DNA of 64,000 nucleotides, taken from NCBI GenBank assembly GCA_019614645.1, contig JABWDB010000030.1, positions 3,720,001 through 3,784,000 on the forward strand. Direction: 5' to 3'. Source of the DNA: Stratiolaelaps scimitus (lineage: Eukaryota; Arthropoda; Arachnida; Mesostigmata; Laelapidae). Below are positions 38,601-52,986 of the stretch, in pieces. The notes beneath the pieces are model-generated. The model saw nothing but the letters and a program-made list of their open reading frames with translations. It had not been told where the DNA came from and made no database searches. Both the position numbers and the translations under genes were made by a program. The number at the start of each line of letters is the position of its first letter. Position 1 is the first letter of the stretch.

Positions 38601-39510
38601 ACACCAACTACGACTGCTACAATTGTCCCATTCCACCATTTTTATTTCATCATAGTTAGCTCTATTTCTCTCATTAGTTTCACTCTCAACAGGATTTTCT
38701 GTGCGTTTACTTTCCCCTCGTTGGCCGCAGATTCGAACGACATTTCTTCTTATCGCAACTTGAAGGCGCCCTCTTCGGGGGCGATTCGTACACTAATGAT
38801 CATGGGGCATCCATCACTTTTCCATCGGAGACAAAAATAATATACTTTTTGTTTAATGACATATGCATTTATGATAGATTCGGATCTGAGTATTCCAACT
38901 CACTGAAGATTGATTATGAGTGGTAGAGAGAGAGAGAGAGCGGACTTAGAAATGCAGTTCAAATGAACCGTTTAGAAAACAAGTCCACAAAGCAAACGTC
39001 CCAAAGGAGATCTGTTGTTAATCTATCTGTTGTTAATTATTAGTAAAAGTAACATTAGCAATCGCAGCAACACAACCAATCAATTAGTCATACGAACGTG
39101 AAACCGTTGAAGGCAACCAATTTGTAAATGGCAACATTTAAAACAACCATCGAAAAGTAACGTTCTCGTGAACTAGTGGCTAAATTAATTAATTAAGTAT
39201 TGTTATCAGAGCTTTTCTTTTCTCATTCACCCGCTCCTCACTCGTAGCTAAGGATATTTTCTCTCCTTCATTTATCTGCTATATTGGAATTAATGTAATC
39301 ATTAACCATCGCAAAACGATGAGAAGACGCTTTGGTTGGGGTCGACAAATTCTTCTTATACAATCGCCTTCGCTGTTGTGGACTGTTTCCAATGCCTGGA
39401 GGACAAAGAATGTCCATCTATCTACTCGAAGCCTACCACCATCATCACAATGATAACAATCGCCACCATCACAAGCTCATGGTAGACTGAAATCATAAGT
39501 TATTATTATG

Positions 39511-39632
<122 letters not shown>

Positions 39633-41209
39633 GGAAGCGTGCAGCTGCCCACATTAATACAGCTGGTAGAGGGGGTCGCGTCATACAATGTCACAAACAC
39701 AAGTATCGTACGAAAGTGCACAAACAAACCATAGAAAGACAGACAGACCAGTATCACCCAACTTGGCCGTAACGTTTGCATACATTTAAATGCATTGTAT
39801 ACAAACGTATGATATATGTGAACAAACAACCTATTATAGTATAGTCTATAATAGCTGGCCAACAACAACGGTGGCTTCAGGACCATCAAATAAAGGATCA
39901 ACATCACACACATACACAAAGGTTTCTAGCAACAACCGCTCACTGTGATGCCACTATCGAGATGCAAAGTCTGCATGAAGTAACGGTTCTAAATAACAAC
40001 AACAACAGCAGCAGCAGTAACAACGTACCATGGGTACAGAGCTTGTATGTGCTCAAATATCTTGGTATCGCTCCGAGATGATCAGAGATCTGAGCAGCAA
40101 TAGCAGCGGCGGTGAGCATCGGTGAGCTGTTAATTTGCCGCTGTACCATACAGCGATGTGGCATACATTCATATGTTTATTTGTTTGTTTATCTCTCCCT
40201 TGGTTTCGATTCGACGATGTTGTTGTTGTTGTGTTGTGCTCCATTTCGTTGTGTTATTACCGTTACAAAGTGTTCATTCTTGCTCCCCTTGGGTTTGCCT
40301 GAGCGTTGTCAAGCTCGATTTGAAATCCTTGATCTTGACGTGCAGCAACTATTCTATCTCGATTCGTTCTTTCTTTGGTTTTCAACAGCATCCACCCACA
40401 TTCACATGTACTCCCTAACTGACTGGGATTTCTTCGTATTCAACCGCCTGCTCAAACTGAGCCGTATGAAAATCGCTGTCTGTTGATTTATGATACACCG
40501 AACACATGCTCTCTCCGACAATAACTAAATATGTGTAAATACTAACTCACTATGCGACACAGTAGAGAGAGAGAGAATAAAATTACTCTACTGGCTTATA
40601 TTATGGACAGGCTATAATCTATCTTTGGCTCTTGTTCCGCTTGACCAACATTTATTGTTGCACAGTTACAAGGTGGCCTGGTCAAAGCGACTCTCTTTAT
40701 TGTTATTATCCTTATTATTATCGTCACTTGTTACCAATAACGAGTTGTATAGAGTTCGCTGCATACGTGGGCCCTCAAACATCAACGGTATCAAGTGTAC
40801 TCGAGCGATGGTAGTGGTAATAAATGTAGAATAAAATACTGAAGTGCTTTGCCAATAAATAGCAACGAGGTGTTTTGATCTCTGTATTTACCTTTTTGTT
40901 TAGAAGTATCCGAAACGATGTGTTGGATTACGAAGAGAGAAGTTGAGTTGCAAAGAAAATAGAAAATCATCTGCAGATGTTGCAATTTGTCCTTTGTTTC
41001 AGTTGCTTACTGATGAGCTCTTCTATTGTTTAGGAGTCATCAAAATAATTCATTGAGTAGAGTGATGCTTAGATTTGGAGGCTTATCGTGCTGTTGTCAG
41101 CACGGGTTTCACTACGATCGCTGCGCTGACGGCAACGGTGGATTAACTCCCACAACAATTAACAGACGGCTCCATTACGTAAGCCTTTTGTCGCTCTTGA
41201 TCTCGGCCG

Positions 41210-41210
41210 T

Positions 41211-41238
<28 letters not shown>
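41210..41238. repeat. (TC)n microsatellite
   Basis: About 14 uninterrupted CT units. Confidence 0.92.
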
Positions 41239-41241
<3 letters not shown>

Positions 41242-41648
41242 CTCTCGCGTCGGAAGAATACTGACAACCTCTGTCCTATGAATATATATATATATATATG
41301 TATATATCTCTTATATATATAGGAGTGAGATAAGCAGGTATACGATAGCTGCTGCGCCTGCTGTTCTTGCTTCATTTGTGGAAGATTGGCTTCTTGGATA
41401 TGGAGGTGACGGTATCGTGCCTTGTAATCCGGCTGACTGTATCGTGCGAACGCGGGTGTAAAGGCTCATTTTTACACACACATCCAGACAGACGCAGGGC
41501 ACTGAATGTACTGCCCCGTAACGTAAAGGCAGAGTGTGATCACAACAGTAGGACACTAACTCACTGTACGATCAATTAAATAGCTACAATAGTTAGCAAC
41601 AATAAAATGATTCACAGTAACTGAAATATATGGCAACAGGTGGATAGA

Positions 41649-41649
<1 letters not shown>

Positions 41650-41679
<30 letters not shown>
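41650..41679. repeat. (AT)15 microsatellite
   Basis: Uninterrupted alternating AT. Confidence 0.92.
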
Positions 41680-41681
<2 letters not shown>

Positions 41682-43482
41682 TCATTGATATAAAGATGGC
41701 ATTATCATAACACATCCGTCCTCTATCGATCTGCCGATTGACCTGAATCGAAACATGTATGTGTTGCTCGCTTCTGTCATCAATGATGCAATTAATGATG
41801 TGATTAAGGCTAAGGGTAGCCAGTGCGTGTAGTATGAGCAATGCTAAAAAGGAAAAAGACGACCAGTGGCCGGCAGCACAATTCTGTTAATTAATGCGCC
41901 ATTGTAGTTTTCTATAAATGTATATGCTATAATTTCATAGTTATGTTAAAAATATATACTCATATGTACATATAATTTGAACTAGCTTCGATTGGAACTT
42001 GTCACTTAGCGAGCGTGTTAGCGTCTCATATTTATGTGTAATATACTCCTCGGGCAAGATATACATATATATGACAGGCAAACCCTGAACAGGCTACTCT
42101 ATCCTATGTGCTTCGACTACTTGACCCAACAGCTCTGTAAGACATTTCTCTTAACCCACAAGGCTGGCCGATGTGAATGACATATGCAGATCATCTTAAG
42201 CACTGCGATGAAAAAGATTTTTGTGGTATTTTGACAGCCAGGTTCCTAGCTATTTCTACTTGAGGGCTGACAGAAAGACCTTCGATTGGGAGACAACGTG
42301 GGTAAACGCTAGATGCTGCTGCGAGTAACACAACTCGGGCATACGGTGGCGGCGGCGGCGGCGGCGCATCTTTTTCCTTCAACCTCATACTATAGTGTGT
42401 CATTCTTGGCATACCGGTCCCCTTCTCTGGACGATATCACGCTGCTGTCTTTGTTAAGCTTCTCAAAATTGCGTATAATAGTAGCCAGGCTAAAAGTAGG
42501 TTAACCAAAGTAGAATATAAATCAGACCCACACGTAGTCAGCGAAATGAAGACGAGTTAATAGATCTGCCTGACCACATGAGATCAAATTAACCCGAAAC
42601 ACAGTTGATGCATAGAATTCATGAGTTGCGTGACATAGACAACTCCGTAGACGTTCGTACTCTACCTGAATTTGTTTAATGCAGCGGGCAATGCTCGAAA
42701 TTGTAAATTTGACGAAACAGAACAGATTGCCTGTACTCGGCGTTGCTAAGGCGAGGCGTGGTGGAGCTCCGTTCCGTTTAGCGCTTGCGATCGTTAACAA
42801 CTAGCCATTGAGTCGGGCATAACAGGAAATTCTTCAACCGGTGCGTCCACTTTTAAAGGACAATGCTTTTTATTTGCCACCCGTAAATCTCTACAGGTCC
42901 TCAGATTTTTAACAGGAGCAGAATGCGCTGTCGAATTTATGATTTGTGGTACTCCAACCATCGCTGTCTCCCTAAGCGGCTTAGTCAGCTTGACTCTATT
43001 CATAATCACAGCCTATGCTCTTTCTCGATAAGAGTGAAATCTGTGTACTTCGAATGTGATTCATTCCAGTAATTATTAAGCATTGGAATTCACGCACGGC
43101 TTTAGACAAGCTCCGATTAGGAACTATCAAAACACGGCTAAATTTCACAGATTTCGAGTGGCGGCATTTAGAAATACATTGTTGAAGAGCGAACGTTGTA
43201 GATCTCACAAGCACAAGGTTGACAGGTTGCCAGATATGGCATTTAATCTAAGTATGAATTAGGGCATGCCAAAATGGCAATTTTCGATACATATATATCT
43301 CTACTATTTTGGTCGTCGTGTGCTATAACATGATTCTAACCAATAGCCTCTTCGAGATCAATGAGCTTCAAGGTGCAGATAATAGTCGTGACAATCGTCT
43401 CGATCTCCGTCTTAGAAGGGCACTGAATTCGCATTTTCAATCATAACGTCGTCGCATCCGAGTCCCGCATCGTGATATATTA

Positions 43483-43550
43483 GTGAGCTTAAGCACATTG
43501 CAAAATTGCAGTCCCTTTAATAGACCAATATAGCTTTACCTTTACCTTTA
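43483..43550 (+). mobile_element. LINE 3'-end fragment ending in TTTACC repeats
   Basis: About 65 bases (GAGCTTAAGCACATTGCAAA, then ATTGCAGTCCCTTTAATAGA, then CCAATATAGC and TTTACC units) match the segment at 52548-52610 at roughly four positions in five. The short tandem hexamer at the end is typical of a LINE 3' terminus. The upstream coding part is not recognisable. Confidence 0.6.
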
Positions 43551-44700
43551 TATGCGTTTGTACTCAAATTCAATCAACTCATTTCAATTGTTGTATATGT
43601 ACACGTCCCCTGAAGCGAGTCTTGAATTTTTATTATACGATTGGGCTGAGAGACGATGGCCGAGTGGAGCGTGTCCCAAGACCACAAGGCCTGTAGTTCT
43701 ATCCGATCCTACAAACAAACAAGCTAGATTCATGAGCACTCTTCGGCGAAGTTACCGCACAGGAACGATAGAAACGTTGGTGGTGGAGTACCTTTGTTCC
43801 GCTTGTGTGGATAGGTTTTTAAGCAGCTTCTTTTACTGTTAAGGTCGTCGTAAGTCGACGCTTTAGGTTTTGTCTCCATTTAAGAAAGCCACATCAACCA
43901 TCCTAGATCACGGCAAAAAATGATAAATGCACCTGGTTCGAGAACAACGTATCTTGTATATATGCAGATTGCCAAGCGTGCGAAGGGGTCTCATAGACGG
44001 ACCTTTATGACGAATTCGGATTTATATAGAAACTCAATCGGTGTAGTGACGATGTAATTTCCATTCTCAAAAATCATCGAAAGATTGTAACATATTTTGG
44101 CAAATGTTATAATACAAAGCCTACCCGGTAGCAACATTCTATGTTAATTTATTTAGTCGCACGTAAATATGTCTAAATTACTACGAGAATTAAAATAATC
44201 CAGTGAAGTTTCTGTAAGGAAACACTTTAGAATTACATACAGTATTATTAAACACATTTTAGAATTTGACAGATTATTCTTGCTAGGAAGTCAGAAGAAC
44301 CTATGATCGGAGTCTCGACGATTACGGGTCGATATCAACATTGAATAATTGTAAATTACCGTAACCGATCCCAGTAAAAGTAAAGGCACTAGTTAAAAAA
44401 ATGTTCATCTATCTCGCTCCATAGTAGCATATGACTTCCGGCAGAGTCATATTGTCACCAGTTAGTATTTATTCAAATTTAGTCATTCGTAAATTGCAAG
44501 ATCAACAATTTTGAAATATTCCTTGCACACTAATCTCTATCGATAATCGATTCTACGCAGTTGTAGTGGTTTTATCTTCCTTTTTTTATTGCTTACGGCG
44601 CTCATTCAAGCCTGGGTAATCGGAGTAGCACTTGTGTTTGCCAGCTCAAGCGCTGATATTTTGCCTTCACCCTTCGGCAATGTCCCTGGCCTAGTCGTCA
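43551..44700. other. No recognised gene
   Basis: A 96-codon frame at 43552-43842 has no motif that I recognise. The rest is AT-rich. Confidence 0.35.
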
Positions 44701-44705
44701 TACAA

Positions 44706-44751
<46 letters not shown>

Positions 44752-44752
44752 G
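44706..44752. repeat. Compound (AT)n-(GA)n microsatellite
   Basis: About 11 AT units pass directly into about 12 GA units. Confidence 0.95.
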
Positions 44753-45500
44753 TGGTCGAACAACTATGGCAACCTCCAACAGCAACAACAACAACAACTT
44801 CTCCTTTGTGCGATTCGTTGCTGCTGTTGGAAATCTGGTACTCCTCATTCGCCCACCTCTCCCTTGGTCTGATGCGCTTTTTAACAACTATAGCTGCCTA
44901 CAAGCCGTCAGGCATCGTAGCGGTTACCGTTATATATCTGCATGCATCCATGCATACTTACTCACTTACTCACATCGAGCAGGCTACCTCGAGATCGAAC
45001 CGTTAGATGCGGCCTTATGCCGCCGCCGCCACCACCACCAGCACTGCAGCAGCAGCAGCCTCCGTTCAGCATTCACTCACTCAAGTGCGAGTAATGTAAA
45101 CGACGCCGAGAGCCGTGCGTGAGCTTCTCTCTCTCTCTGTCTCTACCAGGTTGAGTCAGGCTCTTTCTCTTCGACTCAGCTTAAACTGCTCAAACGACTA
45201 CTGCTGATGGTGCTGCTCCCTATGGCGCACAGCTACAGCGCACTCGATCTGTCTCTGATCTAGCTTTAGCTAGTTGCTGCTCGTTGCCGGCCTGGGTGGT
45301 GGTTTGGCTGAGTCGTCGCATCGGGACGACTTGTGATGAAGGTCTCTCCTCGGCCAGTAGCAGACCTACAGACCAACGGACTGGTCCCAACGTCACGGCC
45401 GTACGCCGCGTGAGCGCTGCGTGTGAATACACCACCGCCGCCGCCGCCGCCGCACTGACTGAACCACCACCACCACCATAGCTATCACCACAAGCAAACC
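44753..45500. promoter_or_regulatory. Third GC-richer block with CAA, GCC and CAC triplets
   Basis: Contains CAA units at 44780-44796, GCC/CAC units at 45019-45041, CAG at 45041-45057, CT at 45127-45141 and GCC at 45432-45453. Like the blocks at 20 and 33 kb it could be an alternative 5' exon or promoter. Frames on both strands are low-complexity and not supported. Confidence 0.2.
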
Positions 45501-48500
45501 ACTCTGAACTTGTTTGCTTCAACGTTGTTTTCTGTTGTCATTGTTTGACAATCTGTCAGGGGATGTATATTGTTTGCTGCCTCGTAAGCTAACCTAACAT
45601 AGGCTCCTATACAGTGAAATGAAACTCAAATTCTCCCCCGCTAAAGTAGAGAGCAATCAAAGCCATTTCAAATCAGAATTGAGTTACTAAGTACAGAAAA
45701 CCAATGATAAGAAGAGAAGGGATATATTGTTTACTCACTATTTGCTAGATCTCGTAGAAATTGATACGTTCACGTTATTCAATAAGGGTTCACAGTATCG
45801 AGTGGATTACGATTATATGTTATTATTCTGTACTACAATACATGGACAGAGGAGTCTAACATTGGAAACAACCGTTTGTATATATTGTTGGTTCACGGCA
45901 GCACTCGAAGCAGTAGTCAGTGGACAGAGCCGATGGGCACAGTGTAGCTGGGTAGCACCAAGTGGACAGATTGTATTAATTGTGGCATACTATTATAGTT
46001 GAAAAAAATAATAAAATAGCTACTTCGTAGATGGATAGAAAGATAGAAGACCGTTTCTAATCAGTAATTAGTTTTTAGATAGAATAATAATTACCGGTGT
46101 GACTACAATTTCCAGAACGGCTAACCTCATGATCTCTAAGTAGTCGAGCACCTGATGCTAAACACGAACTTGCATTTCCGCCCCGTTGATTTCACGTGTC
46201 AGCTAGCTAAATACATTTCATCTACTGGTTGCGTATTTATTCTTAAAGAGCCCGACACGTTTATAAAATTTCCCAACCGAAAATCGAATACGGAGACGCT
46301 TTAAAGCTCTTTGCTGCAGTTCTAGGAACATGGTCGCCTAAAAGGACAGCATCATACTAAGGATAGGTCATCGAATGAGCCAACCATCGTAGTATGAACA
46401 TGTCAATGAGTCACAATTTTGGTCTACGACTGCATAGTGCATAGTCTCTTGGCAAGGCGCGTCAAGGCGTCGTTTGATTCGAGGTGACGCCATAGGCTGA
46501 ACTCCTCACTCACTCAGGCAAACTCAGTGAACCTGTTGTTCTCGGTCAGAGGTGGGTGCACTTCTACGAAATGACTTCTTCTTGTCAACCTTGAATCGTC
46601 CGTGCATTCTTCATTGGCTTGTAAGTTGATGGTGGTGATGATGGTCCCGTACAGCGTCAATCTGTTCAGGTCACTGCGTACGCACTTGTAGAGTATGAGG
46701 CCAGAGTGTGGAGGGACCTGCAATGTCTTCCGTCAACGATCGTTGTTGAGGCCGGTCCCAGGTTTTATCCGCACCTGTGACATGTATTAGAATAATAATA
46801 ATAATAATAATTACAGACTAGCCGTTGACAGCTGTCGCCGAGGAGGGGGGGGGGGGGAATGCACGACACTCACAATCTCGTCAGCCTGTCATCAAAGAGT
46901 GCTACCATCTCACCCTTCAATATCTAGAACACACATTCATTATATTGTCGATCTATTATCGGTTACAGCCATTACAGTGCATCGCTTGTGTGGTGATCGT
47001 TGACCTCTTGAATGTTGAAACGTCACCTTAAATATATAAAATAGTAGTATTACAAAACTTCTGAGGCAGACTTTGGCCCTAAACACCTTTCCCAAATATC
47101 CAAAGACTTGGTGCAAATCAAGTTACTGTATAACACGTGTGATCTGTGGTGAATTCTAACTACGAGATGTACCTGATATCAAACCCTATATATTATTCTT
47201 ACTCTGCTGCCATTGCCACTGTGATGATTATTGCTATTAAGAGCACATTGTCATTCACAGATGTTCTGGCACTGCCCGATGTGCAAATGTTGAATGCATC
47301 CGTATTCAGATACAGTGCACGTGTTCCGTGAATGGGAACTATGCGGTCGTTAGACGACACCATCCCACCCATGTCTGATCTCAATGAGAAATAAACCTAT
47401 TGAAAGCGGTCGCTCATCTCTCCTTGGTTTATCCAAATCACACGAATCGTCCAGCTCTCTAGTTCTTCTCCCGATCTAAATATTTCTCTCGTTTTTTTTA
47501 GTCCTGTATGTAGATGTTAATTGGGCCAATGTCTGTTAGGTGCCCGACAGCGAACGCGTCTCTGAGGACGAACGAAGTCATACAGATCGACATCGAGTCC
47601 GGCTGAGTGACTGATGCGAAACAGGGAGAAGTAAAGCCCTGGTCGACATCCACCGACAGCTTCATTCATTGGGCTCTATCTTCGTCCAAGAAAACCTGAC
47701 CGCTCAATCCTGAACAACTGACTACTTGCAATGCAATGCCACATTGCTGTTCCATTTAGCCAAGTGTGTGTGTGTGTGTACACCACCACTGCGTACGCCA
47801 CTACCATCAGCCGAGCTAGAAACAGCAGAAAATAATGATTCGGAGATGTTTTCGAGATTTGTGAGCCTCTTCTTATTGTATCTTCAATATGCCATCGACG
47901 GCGAAATGTCTGAGAATTATTGCACAGGTATTTTTGTTTTTCTAATCCTCACCATTTATCACTACTAGCAAAAGATTGGCAGCGATCTCGAGTTCGACAA
48001 GATGAGTTCGACAAAATCAAGCCTTTAGATTCCTTCAATATTGCACATTCCTTTGAACTTGTTAGGAAACAACCCATTTTTTTCGTATGCATCATCATAA
48101 TCATATTCTTAGTCCTACGGTAGAGAAATGGTGAAACAGAGGTTCTATAGAAAACCTAACCTAACCCAGCTTGGTTCACCCTTACCAGTTAGTGACGGCT
48201 ATGTTTATTACTCGAGAGGCGAGCGTTGGTAGACTAGCCGCACCGCTCGATCACAGAGACCGTTTAATCAATCCTACATGAACGGTGTGCATGACAAGCA
48301 ACATGAATACTAAACCTCTTCGCAGCAGTTGGACATCTGTAGTTGGAGTTGTTGCTGTTGTTGTAGAAGCAATCTATCGTTTCGAATAGACAAAGGCACA
48401 TAGCGTCATTTTGTACCAAGCGGGTATTCAACCTAGTGCCGATGGCAGTGATGGCTCGCTTCTTCTTGTCCGGTGATGGCCCTGTCGATTCGTCAGAAAG

Positions 48501-51500
48501 GAAGCTCCTTTATTCAGGAGAATATTATTTACATTTACATCAATTGTCGAGAGGAAGATCAGGAGCGAGAAACGATGTTAATATTTATGCGTTCCACCCG
48601 AGTTTGCTGTGCGCTACGCGCGAGCGGTCTGGCTATTCCACAACTGTTCACATCGAAGCCAACCGAGGCGAGACGCACCTCAAGAGCAGTTCATACTCTG
48701 TGATAGCGATGAACACTGTTGGAAATGCATGAGAGGGACGAGAGTATAGATCTGGTATAAGAGTATTAGTTCACTGTGCGATGTGTCCCGTAATTATTAT
48801 TTTGTGTGTCTATCTAGCCCTTTCGGCCACCCCAGATAATGGATACGTTTGTGTAGACTAGACCGATATATTGCCTCCTCTATCTCATAGCGACATTGCT
48901 ATTTGAACACCTACAATGTCTGCATATAAATAGCCCATCCGATCCGCCACTGTGCTGCGCGGATTCTGCTACAACCGTTTAGTGGGGTGTGACCAGCATG
49001 CATGTACAGCAGGAGGTTGGTTGGTCGAGTGCCGTGGCTGGATCCGAATCCAAGTCGACTGACAACAAGCGGAAAACCAATGGTCGGCGACTGGGGGGCG
49101 GCGAACGAATCTGCGGAAAGGCTAATTATAACATATCTGCGGTGAATGCTATTGATTCAAATGTGCCGCTTGGCATATGACGCTAGCATGATGATAATGA
49201 CAAACGGATAGCTGAGAGAAGATCGGATGCTCATCACATTTTGATCGATTTCATTCATCGAGAGACTCCTGCCCCAGAACATGACAGGCTACAAATCGAG
49301 GAAAACGAGGGGGAGCTACCATAGGAAAGAAAGAGTGTTACCGAAGTCGTGACTCACCGAAACCTGAACGAGTTCTAGCATGACATTGATCAGACGGGAA
49401 AATATCTGGGTGCAGAGCATTTGATAACGATTACAAAATTAGACGATTGTTGACGAAATCTTACGGCGCCTACCGTAATCGTCTTAAGTAATATAACGAT
49501 AGTATGATATCGCTAAAATTATTAGACGATTGTATTAAATATTTGCTAGATTATTGTGGGATTGCAATGAATTTGCAATGGTGGAAGAGACAAAGAGCGA
49601 GATAAAGTTGCACATGGATGGAGTAAAAGCAGCAGCTTCTTCAGCAAATTACAATTCTATGATACTTAGCCAAAAACACTATTCACACGTATACACGAGA
49701 GTTTTTCTTCTATTCTGAAAGGTAATGACCGCATAACGTGTAAGGGACACCTTAACCTATGGCATACGACAGCTAGCACCCAGCTACCGAAGCAACCACC
49801 CACCGCTTCGTCTGTCGCCAGCATTGTTTGTTTCTTGAGTCGTGCTGCCTTTCTGCCACAGGTCGTAACCTATGCTCTGCCTAGTGTGACTGTCTCTCCA
49901 CCCAGCTCATACGAGTCATGTCGATGCGGCCGTCACCTCGCCACTGATGTGTCATCACTACACAGCTGATTTGATTCAGCATCACACTCAGATGGCAGGC
50001 AATGGCCCTAGCAGTAGCAGCAGCCCTGGAGATAGCAACGTCTACTGTACAAAAGATGGTTGCTCTCTTGAAGGCAAGACGACTGCATATGCGCTGATTT
50101 CGTATGAGTTCATCCTTTGTCGTTAACTCCTCCTCCACCACTATCAGCTTCTCCTGCTGAAGCCATGTACATCGTATCAGACTGGATCACCATTATCTGT
50201 CCGAGCGATCACTACCAATGAATCTCGCACAAAAACAACACATCGTCCTCTGAAGAGACTAATCTCGCCGCTGTTACCTCTGTACCATCACTGGCGAAGC
50301 AGGGCAACAGTTAAATGTTCCATCGACACAAATAGGTGGTAGCTGTGGTACGATGGGTGGGCATACGGTCGGAGAAACCGCGATAGAAGGGCAGCTGTAC
50401 TATTATATTGGAATCGTGAAACAGATGAAGACGACAACGATGGCCTCAAACGGCATCATATGGCGTGATGTTATTATTGCTTCTTTGGCAAATGTACAGC
50501 AAGATTAACAGCTGCCTATTCACCAATCGTGTTCGAGCGCCTTCTTGGTTGGGTTGGACCAAGCCGGTCAGGGCTTGTCAGTGGTGACAAGACTTTGGTC
50601 ACGATAGTCCGATGGCTTCTAGATGATCAGTTCAGCTCACAATAACAGTGCAGCAGCGTAGGAATCCTATGGGGTTTAGCTTAGCTTAATGACAACAATA
50701 ATTTCCAAATTAATCCACGAAATGTTCCGTGTGATTTTTATTAAAAGCAAACGTTATCGACCCGAAAGGATAATAAGTATTTCCACGTCCTCTGCAATAA
50801 AGGGCGATTCGTTTTTCTTTAACGGGAGTGGTAGGTTAAAATTGCACTTGGAGGGTGTCATACTCAATGATGTTCCATGCTCGGAAACTTGACGTGAGAC
50901 TTCCTGAATTATGGGATGCATATGCTATTCGAGTTAGCGGTTTCATCCATAACTGGCGGCATCCCGAAGTCCAGTTTCAAAGAATGCGACTTTAGGGTCG
51001 GTCATGTATAAAAAAGGTCTCGGAAAATAGTTGGTCTCGGAACGGTCGCGTTACTCAGCGCTACTAGTTTCAGAACTCATAGAAATTTTGGGAAGAAAAT
51101 TACTCGACCACAAACAAGTTCGTTCCAAGAATCGTTTCTCGACTTAACGAAACAACGAAACTTTGTGTTCTAGATATTCTATGAAGAAAATACAGAGGAC
51201 GACATTCTTAGATGTCTTTCACGTTCCGCGGGTTCAATTGTCGCCCACTTTTAGAATCAACTAATGAATTACTTGCTTGTCCATGCTTTGAAACGGCTTG
51301 AAATTAAACTTCTTAATGGCCTCTTCTACAAATTTTTAGTACGGTACGACAAAATACGACCAATGAATCTTGATATATTTTCGAAAATATCGATTGTGGC
51401 ATGTCGATTCGGGAACGAAACAATGATGTAATCGTCTTAACGAATACTCTGTAACAAATGCAGCAATATATAATTGCATCCAATTCTATGATGCTTGTAT

Positions 51501-52300
51501 GAAAGTTGAGCTTGCGTTATTTTGATCTCAAATCCGTGTTTTTCATGATTGCATCTAATTGGCACACCGACTGATGCCCTTGTGCATATTGGTAGACCAG
51601 ATGGTTATATGCACATACTGGACTGGTAATAATATATTCCATGTCACTCATGAATTCACACACACGTGGACAGTGAAATTCGAATATCATGATTTCGGAT
51701 TACGTGTTGCATTGACCTGTTATCAGGGTATCGGATAGTGTGGCCCTATTCAGCTCGAAGTCTCGATGAAAAGAAATCAGCCACAGTAACAGGATGACAA
51801 CAAGATAAGAACGATGGTGCTCGGATGCTACAGCGACTGGATCGCCCTCGTTGTCGCCGTCACCGCTGCCGGTTGACGTGGGCAAACGGCGGATGTGTTA
51901 ACCACATCCCGCCGGTCACCAGCAACCAACCACTAAGGATGATACAGTCAATCCATGTCATAACATACTATACCATGCAGATGTGACCACTGGAACGCCG
52001 TTGGAGATTAATGTCTCTCTACGAATAATACGCGTTTTTGCCGATCAGCCTGTGAGAATGATCCGCTCCATATGAGTCCACAAGAGAAACTTATAAGAGA
52101 CCTGGTTTTATTTGAAATTGACATAAATGTCCCTCTGCTAAGACATATCAATATTGTCAACAAAATTGCTTGCAACACCATCATGGGCCTGGAAGGATAA
52201 CAATTTCATTCTCCATTTTGTGAAACTACGTAGGTTAGAGTTTCGTACCCAAAGACTTATTACTTCAGATTAACTAACTATATTGGCAATGCGTTTTTTT
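45501..52300. other. Long non-coding stretch, no gene recognised
   Basis: Contains TAA units (46791-46811) and a 13-base G run (46845-46857). GC rises around 48.4-50.4 kb without a recognisable protein. A 98-codon plus frame (48436-48732) and an 86-codon minus frame (49881-50141) have no motif I know. Confidence 0.4.
46845..46857. repeat. Poly-G run of 13 bases
   Basis: Uninterrupted G run on the plus strand in otherwise AT-rich sequence. Confidence 0.9.
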
Positions 52301-52369
52301 TTCAGGTCTGACTGGCTCATTTTAGCGTGGTGGTGACGTTACCATCAAGAGGTAGGCTCCACATTCGGC

Positions 52370-52612
52370 GGTGTTCGGTCGACGCGTCGCTGAAGGATGC
52401 GGGAGTTCTCCGAAGAATCGCCTGGGATTGAAGATCCCCAGGCGGCCTCATCGATTCTGGGTTCTCCAGCACCGTCGGGTCCGCTTGGTCCTTCGCCATG
52501 TCCTTCTTCAGGTGATTAGAACAAACGATAGAGGCCACCACATATAAGAGAGCTTAAGCATTGTAAAATTGCAGCTCCTTTAATAAACCAATAAACATTT
52601 ACCATTTACCAC
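52370..52612 (+). mobile_element. LINE 3' end: possible C-terminal ORF remnant plus 3' UTR
   Basis: On the plus strand a short open frame reads MREFSEESPGIEDPQAASSI and ends PSPCPSSGD followed by TAG at about 52517. The segment then shares about 65 bases with 43483-43550, ending with CCATTTACC units. The match between the two sites supports a repeated element; reading the upstream frame as the last part of its ORF is inference. Confidence 0.5.
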
Positions 52613-52834
52613 TCTTATTCTTCGACATCGTCGCAATGATTTCTGTCAATTTGCATTTTGTTGCTTGTTCTTTGTTCGTGACACTTCATGACATTTTACT
52701 TGTTGGCCAGAACACCCTCATTATTGTATTAAATTTTTTTAAAGCAAAAATATTTAAGGTACTTTTTTTTTTTAGAGGAGGAGGAAGGTACTGTTAATTA
52801 ACTAGCGTTCTTGAATCTCCTATTGCTTTGGTAG

Positions 52835-52986
52835 GTCGTCCCTTATCAATAGCGTCCACATCATCAACGTCAACTACAAGTAGTGGCTCCAGTGCTGCGG
52901 CGTCTCTCGGTTTTCATCGCAGTCACGGCCGACATCCGGGTCAGCATAATTCCTCGAGTTACCTCGCCAGTGCCGAAAGCCTTCAG
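52835..52986 (+). CDS. RhoGEF of PLEKHG1-3 type, N-terminal exon (Ser/Thr-rich)
   Basis: Exon of 152 bases between TTTGGTAG and CAG|GTAAGC, phase 1 in and phase 0 out. It reads RPLSIASTSSTSTTSSGSSA and ends SYLASAESLQ. Human PLEKHG1 begins a few residues before a similar RPVSFGSTSSSASS segment, so the start codon probably lies in a short upstream coding exon that I could not locate. It joins in frame to the exon at 56899, which carries the start of a DH domain. Such proteins activate Rho-family GTPases at the actin cytoskeleton. The Ser-rich sequence alone is weak evidence; splice-phase agreement with the DH exon is the main support. Confidence 0.65.

Noticed and set aside
42522..43214. Three successive minus-strand frames that might be a decayed retroelement
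   Set aside because: No reverse transcriptase, integrase or protease motif can be recognised in any of them.
43650..43700. ATGGCCGAGTGG resembling the D-arm of a tRNA-Ser or tRNA-Leu
   Set aside because: No matching acceptor stem, anticodon arm or T-arm.
48158..48172. CCTAACCTAACCC resembling arthropod telomere repeat
   Set aside because: Only about two and a half units; chance is sufficient.
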